Positions 33,206 through 42,418 of a stretch of DNA of 49,950 bases are shown here, in pieces. Source of the DNA: Oscillospiraceae bacterium (GTDB taxonomy: Bacteria > Bacillota > Clostridia > UBA1381). Made by a program: the position numbers and the translations under genes. Within the stretch, counting starts at the first letter, position 1; the number at the start of each line of letters is the position of its first letter. Where the stretch lies: the NCBI GenBank assembly GCA_022509005.1, contig JAFLUC010000006.1, forward strand, positions 1-49,950, read 5' to 3'. The notes beneath the pieces are model-generated. The model was given only the letters and a program-made list of their open reading frames with translations. It ran no database searches and was not told where the DNA came from.

Positions 33206-34699
33206 ATGTCAAAAACCTTTAAATTTTTAGCTTTTGACTTCGGCGCTTCATCAGGCCGTGCAATTCTTGCCAAATTTGACGGCGAAAAACTTGTGCTTGA
33301 GGAAAAGCACCGCTTCTCAAATGACCCTGTAACAATCAACGGAGACTTCCATTGGGACGTGCTCAGATTATTCTTTGAGATCAAGCAGGGTATCTTAAAA
33401 TGCGCAAATTCAGGTGACCGCGACATTGACTGTATCGGTATCGACACATGGGCGGTTGATTACGGACTTCTTGACAAAAACGACAAGCTTCTCGGCAACC
33501 CCTATCACTATCGTGACACGAGAACCGAAGGAATGTATGACGAGGCGTTTAAGCTCGTTCCTAAAGAGGAAATCTTTAAGGAAACAGGTATTGCCTTTAA
33601 CTGGTTTAACACTGTGTATCAGCTTCTCGCGGCAAAACTTGCCGATGATCCTACGCTTAAAGAGGCAAAAACACTTCTCATGATGCCCGATCTCTTTAAC
33701 TTCTTCCTCACGGGCGTTAAGAAAACAGAATACACCAACGCTTCAACAACACAGATGTTTAATTCCGAGCGTTATGAATGGTCATACGATATGTTAAATA
33801 AGCTCGGTCTGCCGACAGATATTCTTACAGACATCGTATATCCCGGCGAGATCGTAGGAACAATAAAGCCTGAGCTTGCAGAGGAGCTTGGCATAGCCGA
33901 GGTTCCGGTCGTTGCTGTTGCATCGCACGATACAGGTTCAGCGGTTGCATCGGTTCCTGTTGTTGATAAAAAAGACTTTATATACATATCCTCAGGCACA
34001 TGGTCACTCATGGGCGTAGAGCTTGACGCGCCTAACGTAACAGACGGCGCGATGCAGTACAACTTCACAAACGAGGGCGGCGTTAACAAGACGATCCGTT
34101 TCTTAAAGAATATTATGGGGCTGTGGCTTATCCAGGAAAGCCGTCGTCAATGGGACAGAGAAGGTACTCTTCTCTCCTTTGACGAGCTTGAGCAGTCAGC
34201 CCGTGCAGCAGAGCCGTTCGCAAGCCTTATCGACCCCGATTATCCCGCATTCCAGACTCCGGGCAATATGCCGAAGCGTATACGCGAATACTGCAAGATG
34301 ACAGGTCAGAAGGTACCTGAGACAACGGGTGCGGTTATCCGCTGTATCGCTGAGAGTCTCGGTTTCCGATATCGCTATACAATCGAAGGCATGGAGGAAG
34401 TTACCGGTAACAAGTACAACGTTGTAAATATTGTAGGCGGTGGAATAAAAGATAAGATGATCTGCCAGTTCACAGCCAATGCTACAAAGCGCGTTGTAAA
34501 TGCAGGACCGGTTGAAGCTACATCAATCGGCAATATCATTGTTCAGGGTATCGCAATGGGCGCGATAAAGGATCTCAACGAAGGACGCAAAATCGTGCGC
34601 AACAGCTTTGACATCGCCGAATATACCCCGCAGGACAGCGAGGCATGGGATGAAGCATACGCAAAGTGGAAAAATATTGTTGCATCAACTCAGAAATAA
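33206..34699 (+). CDS. rhaB: Rhamnulokinase
   Basis: Phosphorylates L-rhamnulose in rhamnose catabolism. The 497-residue FGGY-family kinase begins FLAFDFGASSGRAILAKFDG (phosphate-1 loop), with IGIDTWAVDYGLLD, PYHYRDTRT, SHDTGSAVASVP, SSGTWSLMG and NIVGGGIKD, which are typical of RhaB rather than xylulokinase. Length is normal. GGAGG precedes ATG. No isomerase, aldolase or transporter for rhamnose is adjacent, so the rest of the pathway must lie elsewhere. A strong consensus promoter with no visible operator palindrome suggests little local regulation. Confidence 0.92.
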   Translation: MSKTFKFLAFDFGASSGRAILAKFDGEKLVLEEKHRFSNDPVTINGDFHWDVLRLFFEIKQGILKCANSGDRDIDCIGIDTWAVDYGLLDKNDKLLGNPYHYRDTRTEGMYDEAFKLVPKEEIFKETGIAFNWFNTVYQLLAAKLADDPTLKEAKTLLMMPDLFNFFLTGVKKTEYTNASTTQMFNSERYEWSYDMLNKLGLPTDILTDIVYPGEIVGTIKPELAEELGIAEVPVVAVASHDTGSAVASVPVVDKKDFIYISSGTWSLMGVELDAPNVTDGAMQYNFTNEGGVNKTIRFLKNIMGLWLIQESRRQWDREGTLLSFDELEQSARAAEPFASLIDPDYPAFQTPGNMPKRIREYCKMTGQKVPETTGAVIRCIAESLGFRYRYTIEGMEEVTGNKYNVVNIVGGGIKDKMICQFTANATKRVVNAGPVEATSIGNIIVQGIAMGAIKDLNEGRKIVRNSFDIAEYTPQDSEAWDEAYAKWKNIVASTQK

Positions 34700-34722
34700 A
34701 ATAAATATAAGAGAAACGCACT

Positions 34723-36306
34723 ATGAAAAATGTAAAAAACTTCAAAGAGCTTGTAGAGCAATGCGCGGTTAAAAAACCAAACGATTTAGCTTTTACATGG
34801 CTTGATAACAAAGAAATAAAAGAAAAAACATATTCGGAATTTATAAGTGACATAAACGGACTTGGCACATATTTTTACTATAATGGCTTCAAGAAGGCAA
34901 GAATTGCCGTAATAGGCGAAAACAGCTATGAGTGGATCCTCACCTATTTCGCAACCGTTATCGGTGGAAATGTTATCGTGCCGGTCGACCGTGACTTAAA
35001 GGCGGACGCGATAGTTAACGTGCTCAAGGACAGCGGTGCGAAGCTTCTTGTCTATTCAGACGCTTATAAAGGCATCATAGAAGATGTCAGAAAGCGCGCA
35101 GGCGTTAAGGTTATAAACCGAAACAAGATCGAAGCGCTTATCGCAGAGGGAAACGCACTGCTTGCAAAGGGCAAGAATAAATATGTTTCAATTGAGACAG
35201 ATGAGCATGAAATGTCTACTATTATATACACCTCAGGCACGACTGGTAAACCGAAGGGCGTTATGCTCTGTCAATACGGCATAATACAGTCGGCATACGC
35301 GGCTGCCGAGAATGTAAAGGTTAACGGACCGTCTATGCTCGTGCTGCCTATTCATCACACATACGGTTTTACAGCCGGAGTTATTGCAGTGTTCTTCTTC
35401 GAGGTGCCTATAATAATCAGCGGCAGTCTCAGAACATTTGTTAGCGATATGCAGCTTTTCCATCCTGAAAACATGTTCCTCGTGCCGATGTTTGTTGAGT
35501 CGATGTACAAGAAGGTCATGAAAACGGTTGAGGATAAGAAGCTTGGGGCAGCGTTCAAGGCGCTCAGAAAAACCTCAAACGCGCTCAGAAAGATCGGTAT
35601 CGACGGAAGGAAAAAGATTTTCAAATCCGTCCACGAAGCGTTTGGCGGCAATCTAAAAATCGTCATCAGCGGCGGCGCGGCGCTTGATCCGCTCTACTGT
35701 AAATACTTTGACGAGTTCGGCATAACACTGCTTAACGGCTACGGAATCACCGAGTGCTCGCCGGTTGTCGCGGTAAACAGCAACAATGGCACAGACCCGA
35801 ACAAGGTAGGAAGCATCGGAAAGGTGCTCAGCTGCAACGAGGTCAAGATCATTAACGAGGACGAGAACGGCAATGGCGAAATATGTGTTAAAGGCTCAAA
35901 TGTAATGCTGGGCTATTACAATAATAAGCAAGCAACTGCAGAGGCGTTTGAGGGCGAATGGTTCAGGACAGGCGATCTCGGTTATCTCGACGAGGATAAT
36001 TATTTGTATATGTCCGGTCGGCAGAAGAACCTCATAATTCTCGATAATGGCAAGAACATCTACCCAGAGGAGCTTGAAGAGCTTATTCTGCGTATCCCCG
36101 ACGCGCTCGAAGCCGTTGTCTACAGTGAAAATGACGTTATAACAGCCGAAATATACACGGAAAATCCGTCCGGCGTTCAGCTCGCGATCCGTGAACTGAA
36201 CAAGACACTCCCGATCTACAAAAATATTGTAGGTCTCAAATTCCGCACAACCGAATTTGAAAAGACCACAACTAAAAAAATCAAGCGTAATCTTGTTAAA
36301 GCATAA
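34723..36306 (+). CDS. AMP-forming acyl-CoA synthetase/ligase
   Basis: A 527-residue adenylate-forming enzyme of the ANL family, long-chain acyl-CoA synthetase-like. Core motifs: IIYTSGTTGKPKGVML (P-loop), LLNGYGITECSPV, WFRTGDLGYLDEDNYLYMSG, RQKNLIILDNGKNIYPEE and the C-terminal Lys in TTTKKIKRNLVKA. Substrate is not deducible; fatty acid activation is most likely. It follows rhaB by 23 bases on the same strand and ends in a terminator, so the two are probably cotranscribed though no functional link is apparent. Confidence 0.87.
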   Translation: MKNVKNFKELVEQCAVKKPNDLAFTWLDNKEIKEKTYSEFISDINGLGTYFYYNGFKKARIAVIGENSYEWILTYFATVIGGNVIVPVDRDLKADAIVNVLKDSGAKLLVYSDAYKGIIEDVRKRAGVKVINRNKIEALIAEGNALLAKGKNKYVSIETDEHEMSTIIYTSGTTGKPKGVMLCQYGIIQSAYAAAENVKVNGPSMLVLPIHHTYGFTAGVIAVFFFEVPIIISGSLRTFVSDMQLFHPENMFLVPMFVESMYKKVMKTVEDKKLGAAFKALRKTSNALRKIGIDGRKKIFKSVHEAFGGNLKIVISGGAALDPLYCKYFDEFGITLLNGYGITECSPVVAVNSNNGTDPNKVGSIGKVLSCNEVKIINEDENGNGEICVKGSNVMLGYYNNKQATAEAFEGEWFRTGDLGYLDEDNYLYMSGRQKNLIILDNGKNIYPEELEELILRIPDALEAVVYSENDVITAEIYTENPSGVQLAIRELNKTLPIYKNIVGLKFRTTEFEKTTTKKIKRNLVKA

Positions 36307-36328
36307 ACTTGAATTTAATAAATAGGCG

Positions 36329-36365
36329 AGCGCTCGCGGAGCTATTTTCCGCGAGTGCTTTTTTA
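36329..36365 (+). terminator. Terminator of the rhaB-ligase unit
   Basis: AGCGCTCGCGGA (36329-36340) with TCCGCGAGTGCT (36348-36359) around a seven-base loop, then TTTTTT. Confidence 0.85.
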
Positions 36366-36436
36366 TCTTTCGCGCTCTGCATAAAATTCTATATATTTTT
36401 CGTAAATTGCTGCTCTATAACTATTTACTTTGACTA

Positions 36437-36464
36437 TTGACTTTTAATGGAAAAGATGTATAAT
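36437..36464 (+). promoter_or_regulatory. Promoter of the GLUG-repeat exoprotein gene
   Basis: TTGACT (36437-36442), 16 bases and TATAAT (36459-36464). Confidence 0.65.
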
Positions 36465-36527
36465 ATAGTATTTGGATTAATGTACACTTTTAGAACGAAG
36501 ATTCAAGTATAGCAGGGAGTGAAAAAA

Positions 36528-38429
36528 TTGAAGCTATTTAAAAGATTTTTGTCAGCAGCTATCGCTCTTGTGATGGCGATGTCGCTTATGCCGACACTTG
36601 CGCTGGCGGATGACGGGCCGATATTTAGCGGCGGTGACGGTACAGCAGACAATCCATATCAGATTTCAAACGTGAAGGATCTTACTGACCTTGCCGAGGC
36701 GGTAAACGGCGGTGAAACTTACTCAGGTAAACATTTTGAGTTAACGGATGATATCAATCTCGGTGGCGAGAGCATGCCATGGACGCCGATCGGACAGGAC
36801 ACAGAATCTAAACAAGATGACTTTCAAGGTTTCAAGTTTTCCGGGATCTTTGACGGTGCCAATCATAAGATAACCGGACTGTATATAAATTCACAAAAAG
36901 ATTATCAGGGCTTATTTGGATATATCGAAAAAAATGGTATAATTCAGAATCTCAGCGTGGATGGCTCTGTTTCAGGTGAAAATTACGTCGGTGTAATTGT
37001 TGGATATAGTAGAGGTAAAATATTAAAATGTTATAATAGCGGAACTGTTTCAGGAATCAGGAACAGCAGCAATCTCGGCGGCATTGTAGGAATGAATGAT
37101 GGCGGTACAATATCAGACTGCTATAACACAGGAAAGATCACAAGTTATGGAAACGCCGGCGGCATTGCAGGACAGAATAAACAAGGCATAATATCAAACT
37201 GCTATAACATCGGCGAACTTATAGGCGAAGGATATGCCGGTGGCATTGTAGGATGGAATCACACAGACAGCACAATATCAGACTGTCACAACGATGGTCC
37301 TGTTATAAGTAGAGAAAGATACAGTTATGCCGGGGGCATTGCTGGAAGTAATGCCTTAAACAGTGCAATATCGAACTGCTATAATACCGGAACTGTCGAA
37401 AGCAATAGTACTATCAGCTATGCCGGCGGTATTGCAGGAGATAATGGAGAGAAGTGCAAAATAGAAAACTGCTATAACAACGGTTCCGTTATCTGTACCA
37501 CCTCTGATTACGGCTATGGCGGTGTCGGCGGTATTGCCGGGCAAAATTATAGTCCATTGGTATCAAACTGCTATAACACTGGAGCTATTTCCAGCAGCGG
37601 TGCAAGTGGTGCATTACTATATGTTGGAGGTATTGTGGGATATAATGCTGAGAATGAGCAATATGGCGCCACAACAACGAACTGCTATTATCTTGAAGGC
37701 ACTGCTGACGGTGGGATAAATGGCGAGGATAATTTAGGGAAAGCAGAAGTGAGAGATGAAACCGCATTCGCTTCCGGTGAAGTGGCGTGGCTGCTGCAAA
37801 ACAACGCCGATCCCGCTCAGTCCGGCTTAGTTTGGGGACAGCAGATTATAACAGGGCAGACAGACGATTATCCGATTTTTGCTTCCGAAGAGGCAGAAAG
37901 AGTATTTAAAATTGATTGCTCAACTCTTAATGATGTAATTCTTGCAACGAAATATACAAATACAGATGGTTCGATAGTATTACCGGATGAATCGGATTTA
38001 CCGGAGACTCTGCAAGGCAATTTCAGTCATTGGACGTTCGACAAAAAGGACGCTGACAAGAATTTCACCAACGAAACGCAACTTAATAAGACACTTGCTC
38101 CCATTAAGGATAGTATGACCGTTTATGCGTTACCGAAGTTTGATGTGAAAATTGATGTTATTGCAGACCATGGAACCGGTAAATATGCAGATACTATAGC
38201 AACAGGCTTCTTAGCAGACATCACAACCTATGCGGAAACTGCATCGATATCAAAGCTTTTGTTTACTGTTACTGCAAACGAAAAAATAGCTGATACAGAT
38301 ACTTTTGAAAAAGATGTAAATATCAAGCCAGAAATAACTATTTCTCGTGGTGCCGGTATTATCATGGGCTTTGTTATAGACCAGATTTTTGATGAGGACG
38401 CTGACGTTACACTCAAGGTAGTAGAGTAA
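36528..38429 (+). CDS. Exported GLUG-repeat surface protein
   Basis: About 633 residues. A GTG at 36519 sits inside the ribosome site; the TTG at 36528 lies eight bases after GGGAG, so I prefer it. The signal peptide is KLFKRFLSAAIALVMAMSLM with cleavage near ALA-DD. A conserved opening (DGTADNPYQISNVKDLTDLA) leads into about eight GLUG-type repeats (YVGVIVGYSRGKILKCYNSG, AGGIAGQNKQGIISNCYNIG and similar; residues about 145-400), a beta-helix-like module found in adhesins and IgA-peptidase-type proteins. The C-terminal third is beta-rich with no SLH, LPXTG or enzyme signature. Likely adhesin-like; ligand unknown. Confidence 0.82.
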   Translation: MKLFKRFLSAAIALVMAMSLMPTLALADDGPIFSGGDGTADNPYQISNVKDLTDLAEAVNGGETYSGKHFELTDDINLGGESMPWTPIGQDTESKQDDFQGFKFSGIFDGANHKITGLYINSQKDYQGLFGYIEKNGIIQNLSVDGSVSGENYVGVIVGYSRGKILKCYNSGTVSGIRNSSNLGGIVGMNDGGTISDCYNTGKITSYGNAGGIAGQNKQGIISNCYNIGELIGEGYAGGIVGWNHTDSTISDCHNDGPVISRERYSYAGGIAGSNALNSAISNCYNTGTVESNSTISYAGGIAGDNGEKCKIENCYNNGSVICTTSDYGYGGVGGIAGQNYSPLVSNCYNTGAISSSGASGALLYVGGIVGYNAENEQYGATTTNCYYLEGTADGGINGEDNLGKAEVRDETAFASGEVAWLLQNNADPAQSGLVWGQQIITGQTDDYPIFASEEAERVFKIDCSTLNDVILATKYTNTDGSIVLPDESDLPETLQGNFSHWTFDKKDADKNFTNETQLNKTLAPIKDSMTVYALPKFDVKIDVIADHGTGKYADTIATGFLADITTYAETASISKLLFTVTANEKIADTDTFEKDVNIKPEITISRGAGIIMGFVIDQIFDEDADVTLKVVE

Positions 38430-38447
38430 GACAGGAGGATAATAAAT

Positions 38448-38633
38448 ATGCAGAGAAATTTTGAGACTCCGATGATAAATATAGCGATTTTTGATCACAG
38501 CGACGCGATTATAACAGTCAGTGACGGCAGGCTTGCAAAAGATGTGGTCAGCGACCGACTGAGAGAAATGGCGAAAGCGAAAGCACAAGAAACAGTAGAC
38601 ATATTTGTATTCAACGAGGGTACATATAAATAA
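38448..38633 (+). CDS. Small protein of 61 residues following the exoprotein
   Basis: Starts MQRNFETPMINIAIFDHSDA, with AGGAGGATAATAA before the ATG, 18 bases after the exoprotein stop, and its own end at a terminator, so it is cotranscribed. Many small Clostridia proteins share the opening 'x-F-x-T/E-P-x-I-x-x' then a hydrophobic-acidic pair; none that I know has a function. No signal peptide or membrane segment. Mixed alpha/beta composition with an Ala/Lys-rich helix (DRLREMAKAKAQET). A regulator, chaperone or modified peptide partner of the surface protein is possible. Confidence 0.6.
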   Translation: MQRNFETPMINIAIFDHSDAIITVSDGRLAKDVVSDRLREMAKAKAQETVDIFVFNEGTYK

Positions 38634-38635
38634 AC

Positions 38636-38668
38636 AACGAGGATATCTGACTGATATCCTCGTTTTAT
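38636..38668. terminator. Bidirectional terminator
   Basis: A perfect 12-base-pair stem (38636-38647 with 38653-38664) around TGACT, then TTTT. It lies between the convergent genes ending at 38633 and 38676. Confidence 0.85.
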
Positions 38669-38675
38669 CATTATT

Positions 38676-39158
38676 TCATTCAGGTATCCAGACCTCAGTT
38701 AAGCTGCCTTCAAATACTATTTTGCTGTCAGTGAATACCGCAAGCATGTCTTTCGTGACGTACATTATATCGTTTATGGCTATTGATTTATCCGAAAAAT
38801 GGATATTTTCGCCGTGATAGGTTATAACATCGCTGTTTGTATAAATGTACGATTTACCGTCACGGTCCGATATCGCAAGCGCGTGCAGCTCAGTGTTATA
38901 ATACGTTGTGTATCCGCAATGCTTGAGCAGATCATCTACAGGGACATACTCTTTTGAATTGTATATCACCGGCTCGCCGCTCAGATAATATATTTCATTA
39001 TCAACATAATACATCGTGCTGCCGCCGACCAGTCTGAATGTATGACTTCGGCTTGCAAACAGCAAAACGAGTGCGAGTACAAGCCCTGCCGACGCGGCGA
39101 TGGCAAGAACCAGAAAGGCAATCTTCCTTTCATGGCTTCTGTGCATGACCTTTTTCAT
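38676..39158 (-). CDS. Membrane-anchored stalk-domain-like protein
   Basis: A 160-residue protein with one N-terminal membrane helix (IAFLVLAIAASAGLVLALVL, about 13-35) and no cleavage site, so it is anchored with the C-terminus outside. The external part carries a degenerate copper-amine-oxidase-N-like unit (YNSKEYVPVDDLLKHCGYTT...ALAIS, SIAINDIMYVTKDMLAVFTD) of the type seen in the two other stalk proteins of this window. Function unknown. A GGGGGATAGA site lies about five bases before ATG. It follows the thioesterase gene by about 25 bases and probably ends the pfkA-pyk transcript. Confidence 0.65.
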   Translation of the reverse strand: MKKVMHRSHERKIAFLVLAIAASAGLVLALVLLFASRSHTFRLVGGSTMYYVDNEIYYLSGEPVIYNSKEYVPVDDLLKHCGYTTYYNTELHALAISDRDGKSYIYTNSDVITYHGENIHFSDKSIAINDIMYVTKDMLAVFTDSKIVFEGSLTEVWIPE

Positions 39159-39183
39159 TCGTATCTATCCCCCGAATCAAACT

Positions 39184-39603
39184 TTAAAGCAATGCCTCAA
39201 TACTCTCCCATATCTCAGGGTACATCTTTTTAAGATTTATCGGTCTGAATTCTCCGTTACTTGTGAATCCGTGCTTTGTAACACCCTCGCTCATAAGCTT
39301 CATTTCCGGCAGCTTATACACCTCATACGCAAATTCAATTCTCGCTACAGTGAGCTTTGTTGCCTTACAAGTTACTAAAACCTCATCCTCATATCGCAGC
39401 CCGTAATGATACCGGCACTGTGTTTCAGTGAGAGGAAGCAATATGCCCATCTGCTCCATTTTTGAATAGGTAAGCCCCGATTTTTTTATCCAGTCAGTTC
39501 TCGCCTGCTCAAACCACGGATAATATCGTGAATGATGTACAACTCCCATCATATCCGTTTCAGCATAGCGAACTGTAAGCCTTGTTTCACTTATATACGG
39601 CAT
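39184..39603 (-). CDS. Acyl-CoA thioesterase, 4HBT/YbgC type
   Basis: Hydrolyses acyl-CoA or related thioesters. A 139-residue hotdog-fold protein with the family signature YAETDMMGVVHHSRYYPWFE containing the catalytic Asp. Lengths agree. GGAG lies nine bases before the ATG; an in-frame GTG lies one codon earlier. It follows pyk closely and precedes the stalk protein, so it belongs to the glycolytic transcript by position rather than by obvious function. Substrate unknown. Confidence 0.85.
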   Translation of the reverse strand: MPYISETRLTVRYAETDMMGVVHHSRYYPWFEQARTDWIKKSGLTYSKMEQMGILLPLTETQCRYHYGLRYEDEVLVTCKATKLTVARIEFAYEVYKLPEMKLMSEGVTKHGFTSNGEFRPINLKKMYPEIWESIEALL

Positions 39604-39623
39604 CACATAAATCTCCGTTTCGA

Positions 39624-41378
39624 TTAGTTATTATCCTTTGTTCCTGCATAAACTATTCCGCTTGCAGCGTCAACAGTTACCATTGTTCCTGATTTCAGTA
39701 TTTTCGTAGCTCCTGCCGCTCCGACAATAATTGGGATATCAAGTGCCATTGCAAGGATCTTAAGCTCATCTATGTTATCAGCGGACTCAACCACAATACC
39801 GCTTGCGTTTCTGAGTACGACAATCATCTCGGTTGTAACTCTGTCAATTACAACAAGATCGCCGTCATTGAACGCCGAGAACAGCTCCGCGCGGCCTCTT
39901 GCAACAAGCACATGACCTCTTGCTTCAACAGCTGTAAGACCTGTACCCTTTACAAGAATATGTCCTACAAGCTGAACCTTCATTATATTAGTTGTACCTG
40001 CGACTCCGAGCGGTACTCCGCCTGTGATTACAACAAGATCACCGTTCTTTACAAGACTCAGCTTCTCTGCATCGTCAACAGCCTTATCAAACAACTCATC
40101 CGAGTTTGCGCATACGCTTGAAGCTACCGGTATAACACCCCATGAGAGATTGAGCTGACGTCTCGCCTTTTCGCTGATTGTCGGCGCAATAATAGGACAG
40201 TCTGGACGGAAACGTGAAATCTGTCTCGCTGTGCCGCCTGAGTATGTAAGAGCGATGATTGCCGCCGCTTTAAGATCGTGGGCTGTTGTGCAGGTCGCAT
40301 GAGAAATCGCGTTTGTTACATCAAAACCACTTGTAAAGTCCCTGTTCTTCAGACGTTGTATATAGTCTATATCGCGCTCTGTCTGCTCCGCAATAGACGC
40401 CATTGTCTTTACCGCCTCAATTGGATACTTGCCCATTGCAGTCTCGCCTGAGAGCATGATCGCCGATGTGCCGTCATATATAGCGTTTGCAACGTCCGAT
40501 ACCTCTGCACGCGTCGGTCGCGGATTGCGTATCATTGAATCAAGCATCTGAGTAGCTGTTATAACACGCTTACCGGTTCTATATGTCTTTTTGATGAGCT
40601 TCTTCTGGATAACAGGAAGTTCCTGCATATCTATTTCAACACCCATATCGCCGCGGGCTACCATTATGCCGTCTGCGATATAGAGAATTTCGTCTATGTT
40701 ATCTACACCCTGCTTGTTCTCGATTTTTGCAATAATATTGATATCGCGTCCGCCGTTTCTTTCAAGAAGCTGCTTGATTTCAAGAACATCTTCCGCTGTG
40801 CGGCAGAATGAAGCTGCGATAAAATCGAAATCCTGCTCGATGCCGAAAAGAATATCCGATTTGTCTTTTTCGCTCATATACGGCATTGAAAGCTCAACAT
40901 TCGGAACATTGACACCCTTGTTATCGGAGATTGTACCGCCGTTATTAACGATACAAACAATTTTATCATTCTTTACAGATGTGACCGCAAGCTCAATAAG
41001 GCCGTCATCTATAAGAATACGCGTACCTACCGCTACATCATCCGTAAGGTCTGAATATGTTATTGAAACCTGATTCTCATCGCCTTCGACATCGCCTGTG
41101 CAGAGCGTGAATGTCTGCCCCTCCTTGAGAGTGACCTTGCCGTCCTTGAACTTTTTCAGTCTTATTTCCGGTCCTTTTGTGTCCAGAAGGATTGCAACAG
41201 GAAGATTAAGTTCTTTTCTGACTTTCTTTATCTTATCAACCATAATCTTCGCGGCCTCATGCGTGCCGTGCGAAAAGTTGATTCTTGCAACGTCCATGCC
41301 TGCGAGCATAAGTTCACGGAGCATAGACTCGTCACTCGTAGCAGGACCGATCGTACATACGATTTTGGTTTTTCTCAT
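39624..41378 (-). CDS. pyk: Pyruvate kinase with C-terminal extension
   Basis: Makes pyruvate and ATP from PEP and ADP. The 584 residues contain MRKTKIVCTIGPATSDESML, INFSHGTHE, LLDTKGPEIR, IIAKIENKQGVDNID, MVARGDMGVEI, and TATQMLDSMIRNPRPTRAEV, the complete active-site set, followed by the regulatory domain and a C-terminal PEP-mobile-like extension from about 480, as in Geobacillus. In that extension the usual TSHA segment is not seen: DNIDELKILAMALDIPIIVGA lacks His, so it is probably structural. AGAAGGATT ribosome site. Follows pfkA by about 30 bases. Confidence 0.95.
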   Translation of the reverse strand: MRKTKIVCTIGPATSDESMLRELMLAGMDVARINFSHGTHEAAKIMVDKIKKVRKELNLPVAILLDTKGPEIRLKKFKDGKVTLKEGQTFTLCTGDVEGDENQVSITYSDLTDDVAVGTRILIDDGLIELAVTSVKNDKIVCIVNNGGTISDNKGVNVPNVELSMPYMSEKDKSDILFGIEQDFDFIAASFCRTAEDVLEIKQLLERNGGRDINIIAKIENKQGVDNIDEILYIADGIMVARGDMGVEIDMQELPVIQKKLIKKTYRTGKRVITATQMLDSMIRNPRPTRAEVSDVANAIYDGTSAIMLSGETAMGKYPIEAVKTMASIAEQTERDIDYIQRLKNRDFTSGFDVTNAISHATCTTAHDLKAAAIIALTYSGGTARQISRFRPDCPIIAPTISEKARRQLNLSWGVIPVASSVCANSDELFDKAVDDAEKLSLVKNGDLVVITGGVPLGVAGTTNIMKVQLVGHILVKGTGLTAVEARGHVLVARGRAELFSAFNDGDLVVIDRVTTEMIVVLRNASGIVVESADNIDELKILAMALDIPIIVGAAGATKILKSGTMVTVDAASGIVYAGTKDNN

Positions 41379-41407
41379 AATCCTTCTCTCCTTTATTATT
41401 TATTAAA

Positions 41408-42385
41408 TTATGTTGAAAGCTTCTTTGCAAGCTCTATTAACTCCGCCGGAATCTGCTTTGTCATTTCAAGACCTTCGTTTATATCAACGTCTGTGATTCT
41501 GCCGTTTTGTGTACACACTATTCTGTTCGCCTTGCCTTCAATGAGCAGCTCAACGCATTTAGCACCCATACGGCTTGCCATAACTCTATCTTGTACCGTT
41601 GGCGAACCCCCTCGCTGAACATGACCGAGGATAGTAGCTCTTGACTCTATTCCTGTTGCAGCCTCTATCTTCTGAGCCATCTCAATAACGCCTCCGACAC
41701 CCTCTGCAACAACAACGATAGCGTGCTTCTTGCCTCTCTGTTTAGCTTCAAGTATCGGACGAAGCACGTCCTCATCAAAATCATTTTTCTTCTCCGGGAT
41801 GAGAATTACATCGGCACCGCAGGCAATACCCGCTTCAAGCGCTATATATCCGGCAGCGCGTCCCATTACCTCAATTACCGAGCAGCGCTCATGTGATGAA
41901 GCAGTATCTCTTATTTTATCTACCGCGTCCTTAACGGTATTAAGACATGTGTCATAGCCTACAGTATATTCTGAACAGCTTATATCGTTATCAATCGTGC
42001 CCGGCATTGCAACCGTCGGCAGTCCGGCATTTGAAAGATCACGCGCGCCTCTGAACGATCCGTCGCCGCCGATTACAATAAGTCCGTCAAGACCGAATAC
42101 TCTTGCAATCTGAATCGCGCGGTTTACGCCTGCCGGCTCTTTGAACTCTAGACAGCGTGCAGTCATAAGACGCGTACCGCCCCTTTGCAGAACATCAGAC
42201 ACCGCTCTCGGCGACATTTCTTCAATCTCACCGTTTATAAGACCGTTATATCCTCTCTTTACTCCGCAAACCTTTAAACCGTAGTATGCTCCTGTTCTTA
42301 CAACAGCTCTGATTGCCGCGTTCATGCCCGGAGCATCGCCGCCGCTTGTAAGTACACCTATTGTTCGTATATTTCTGTTTTCCAT
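41408..42385 (-). CDS. pfkA: 6-phosphofructokinase, ATP-dependent
   Basis: Phosphorylates fructose 6-phosphate to the bisphosphate, the committed step of glycolysis. The 325 residues hold GVLTSGGDAPGMNAAIR, LIVIGGDGSFRGA, PGTIDNDISCSEYTVGYDT, RCSVIEVMGR and ILGHVQRGGSP, typical of bacterial ATP-PFK (about 320). GGGAGG lies before the ATG. It sits between the 68-residue gene and pyk, the usual Firmicutes pfkA-pyk order behind dnaE. An ATP rather than PPi donor is inferred from GGDG. Confidence 0.95.
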   Translation of the reverse strand: MENRNIRTIGVLTSGGDAPGMNAAIRAVVRTGAYYGLKVCGVKRGYNGLINGEIEEMSPRAVSDVLQRGGTRLMTARCLEFKEPAGVNRAIQIARVFGLDGLIVIGGDGSFRGARDLSNAGLPTVAMPGTIDNDISCSEYTVGYDTCLNTVKDAVDKIRDTASSHERCSVIEVMGRAAGYIALEAGIACGADVILIPEKKNDFDEDVLRPILEAKQRGKKHAIVVVAEGVGGVIEMAQKIEAATGIESRATILGHVQRGGSPTVQDRVMASRMGAKCVELLIEGKANRIVCTQNGRITDVDINEGLEMTKQIPAELIELAKKLST

Positions 42386-42418
42386 ATTTAAAAGCCTCCC
42401 AGCTGTGAATTTACTTGA

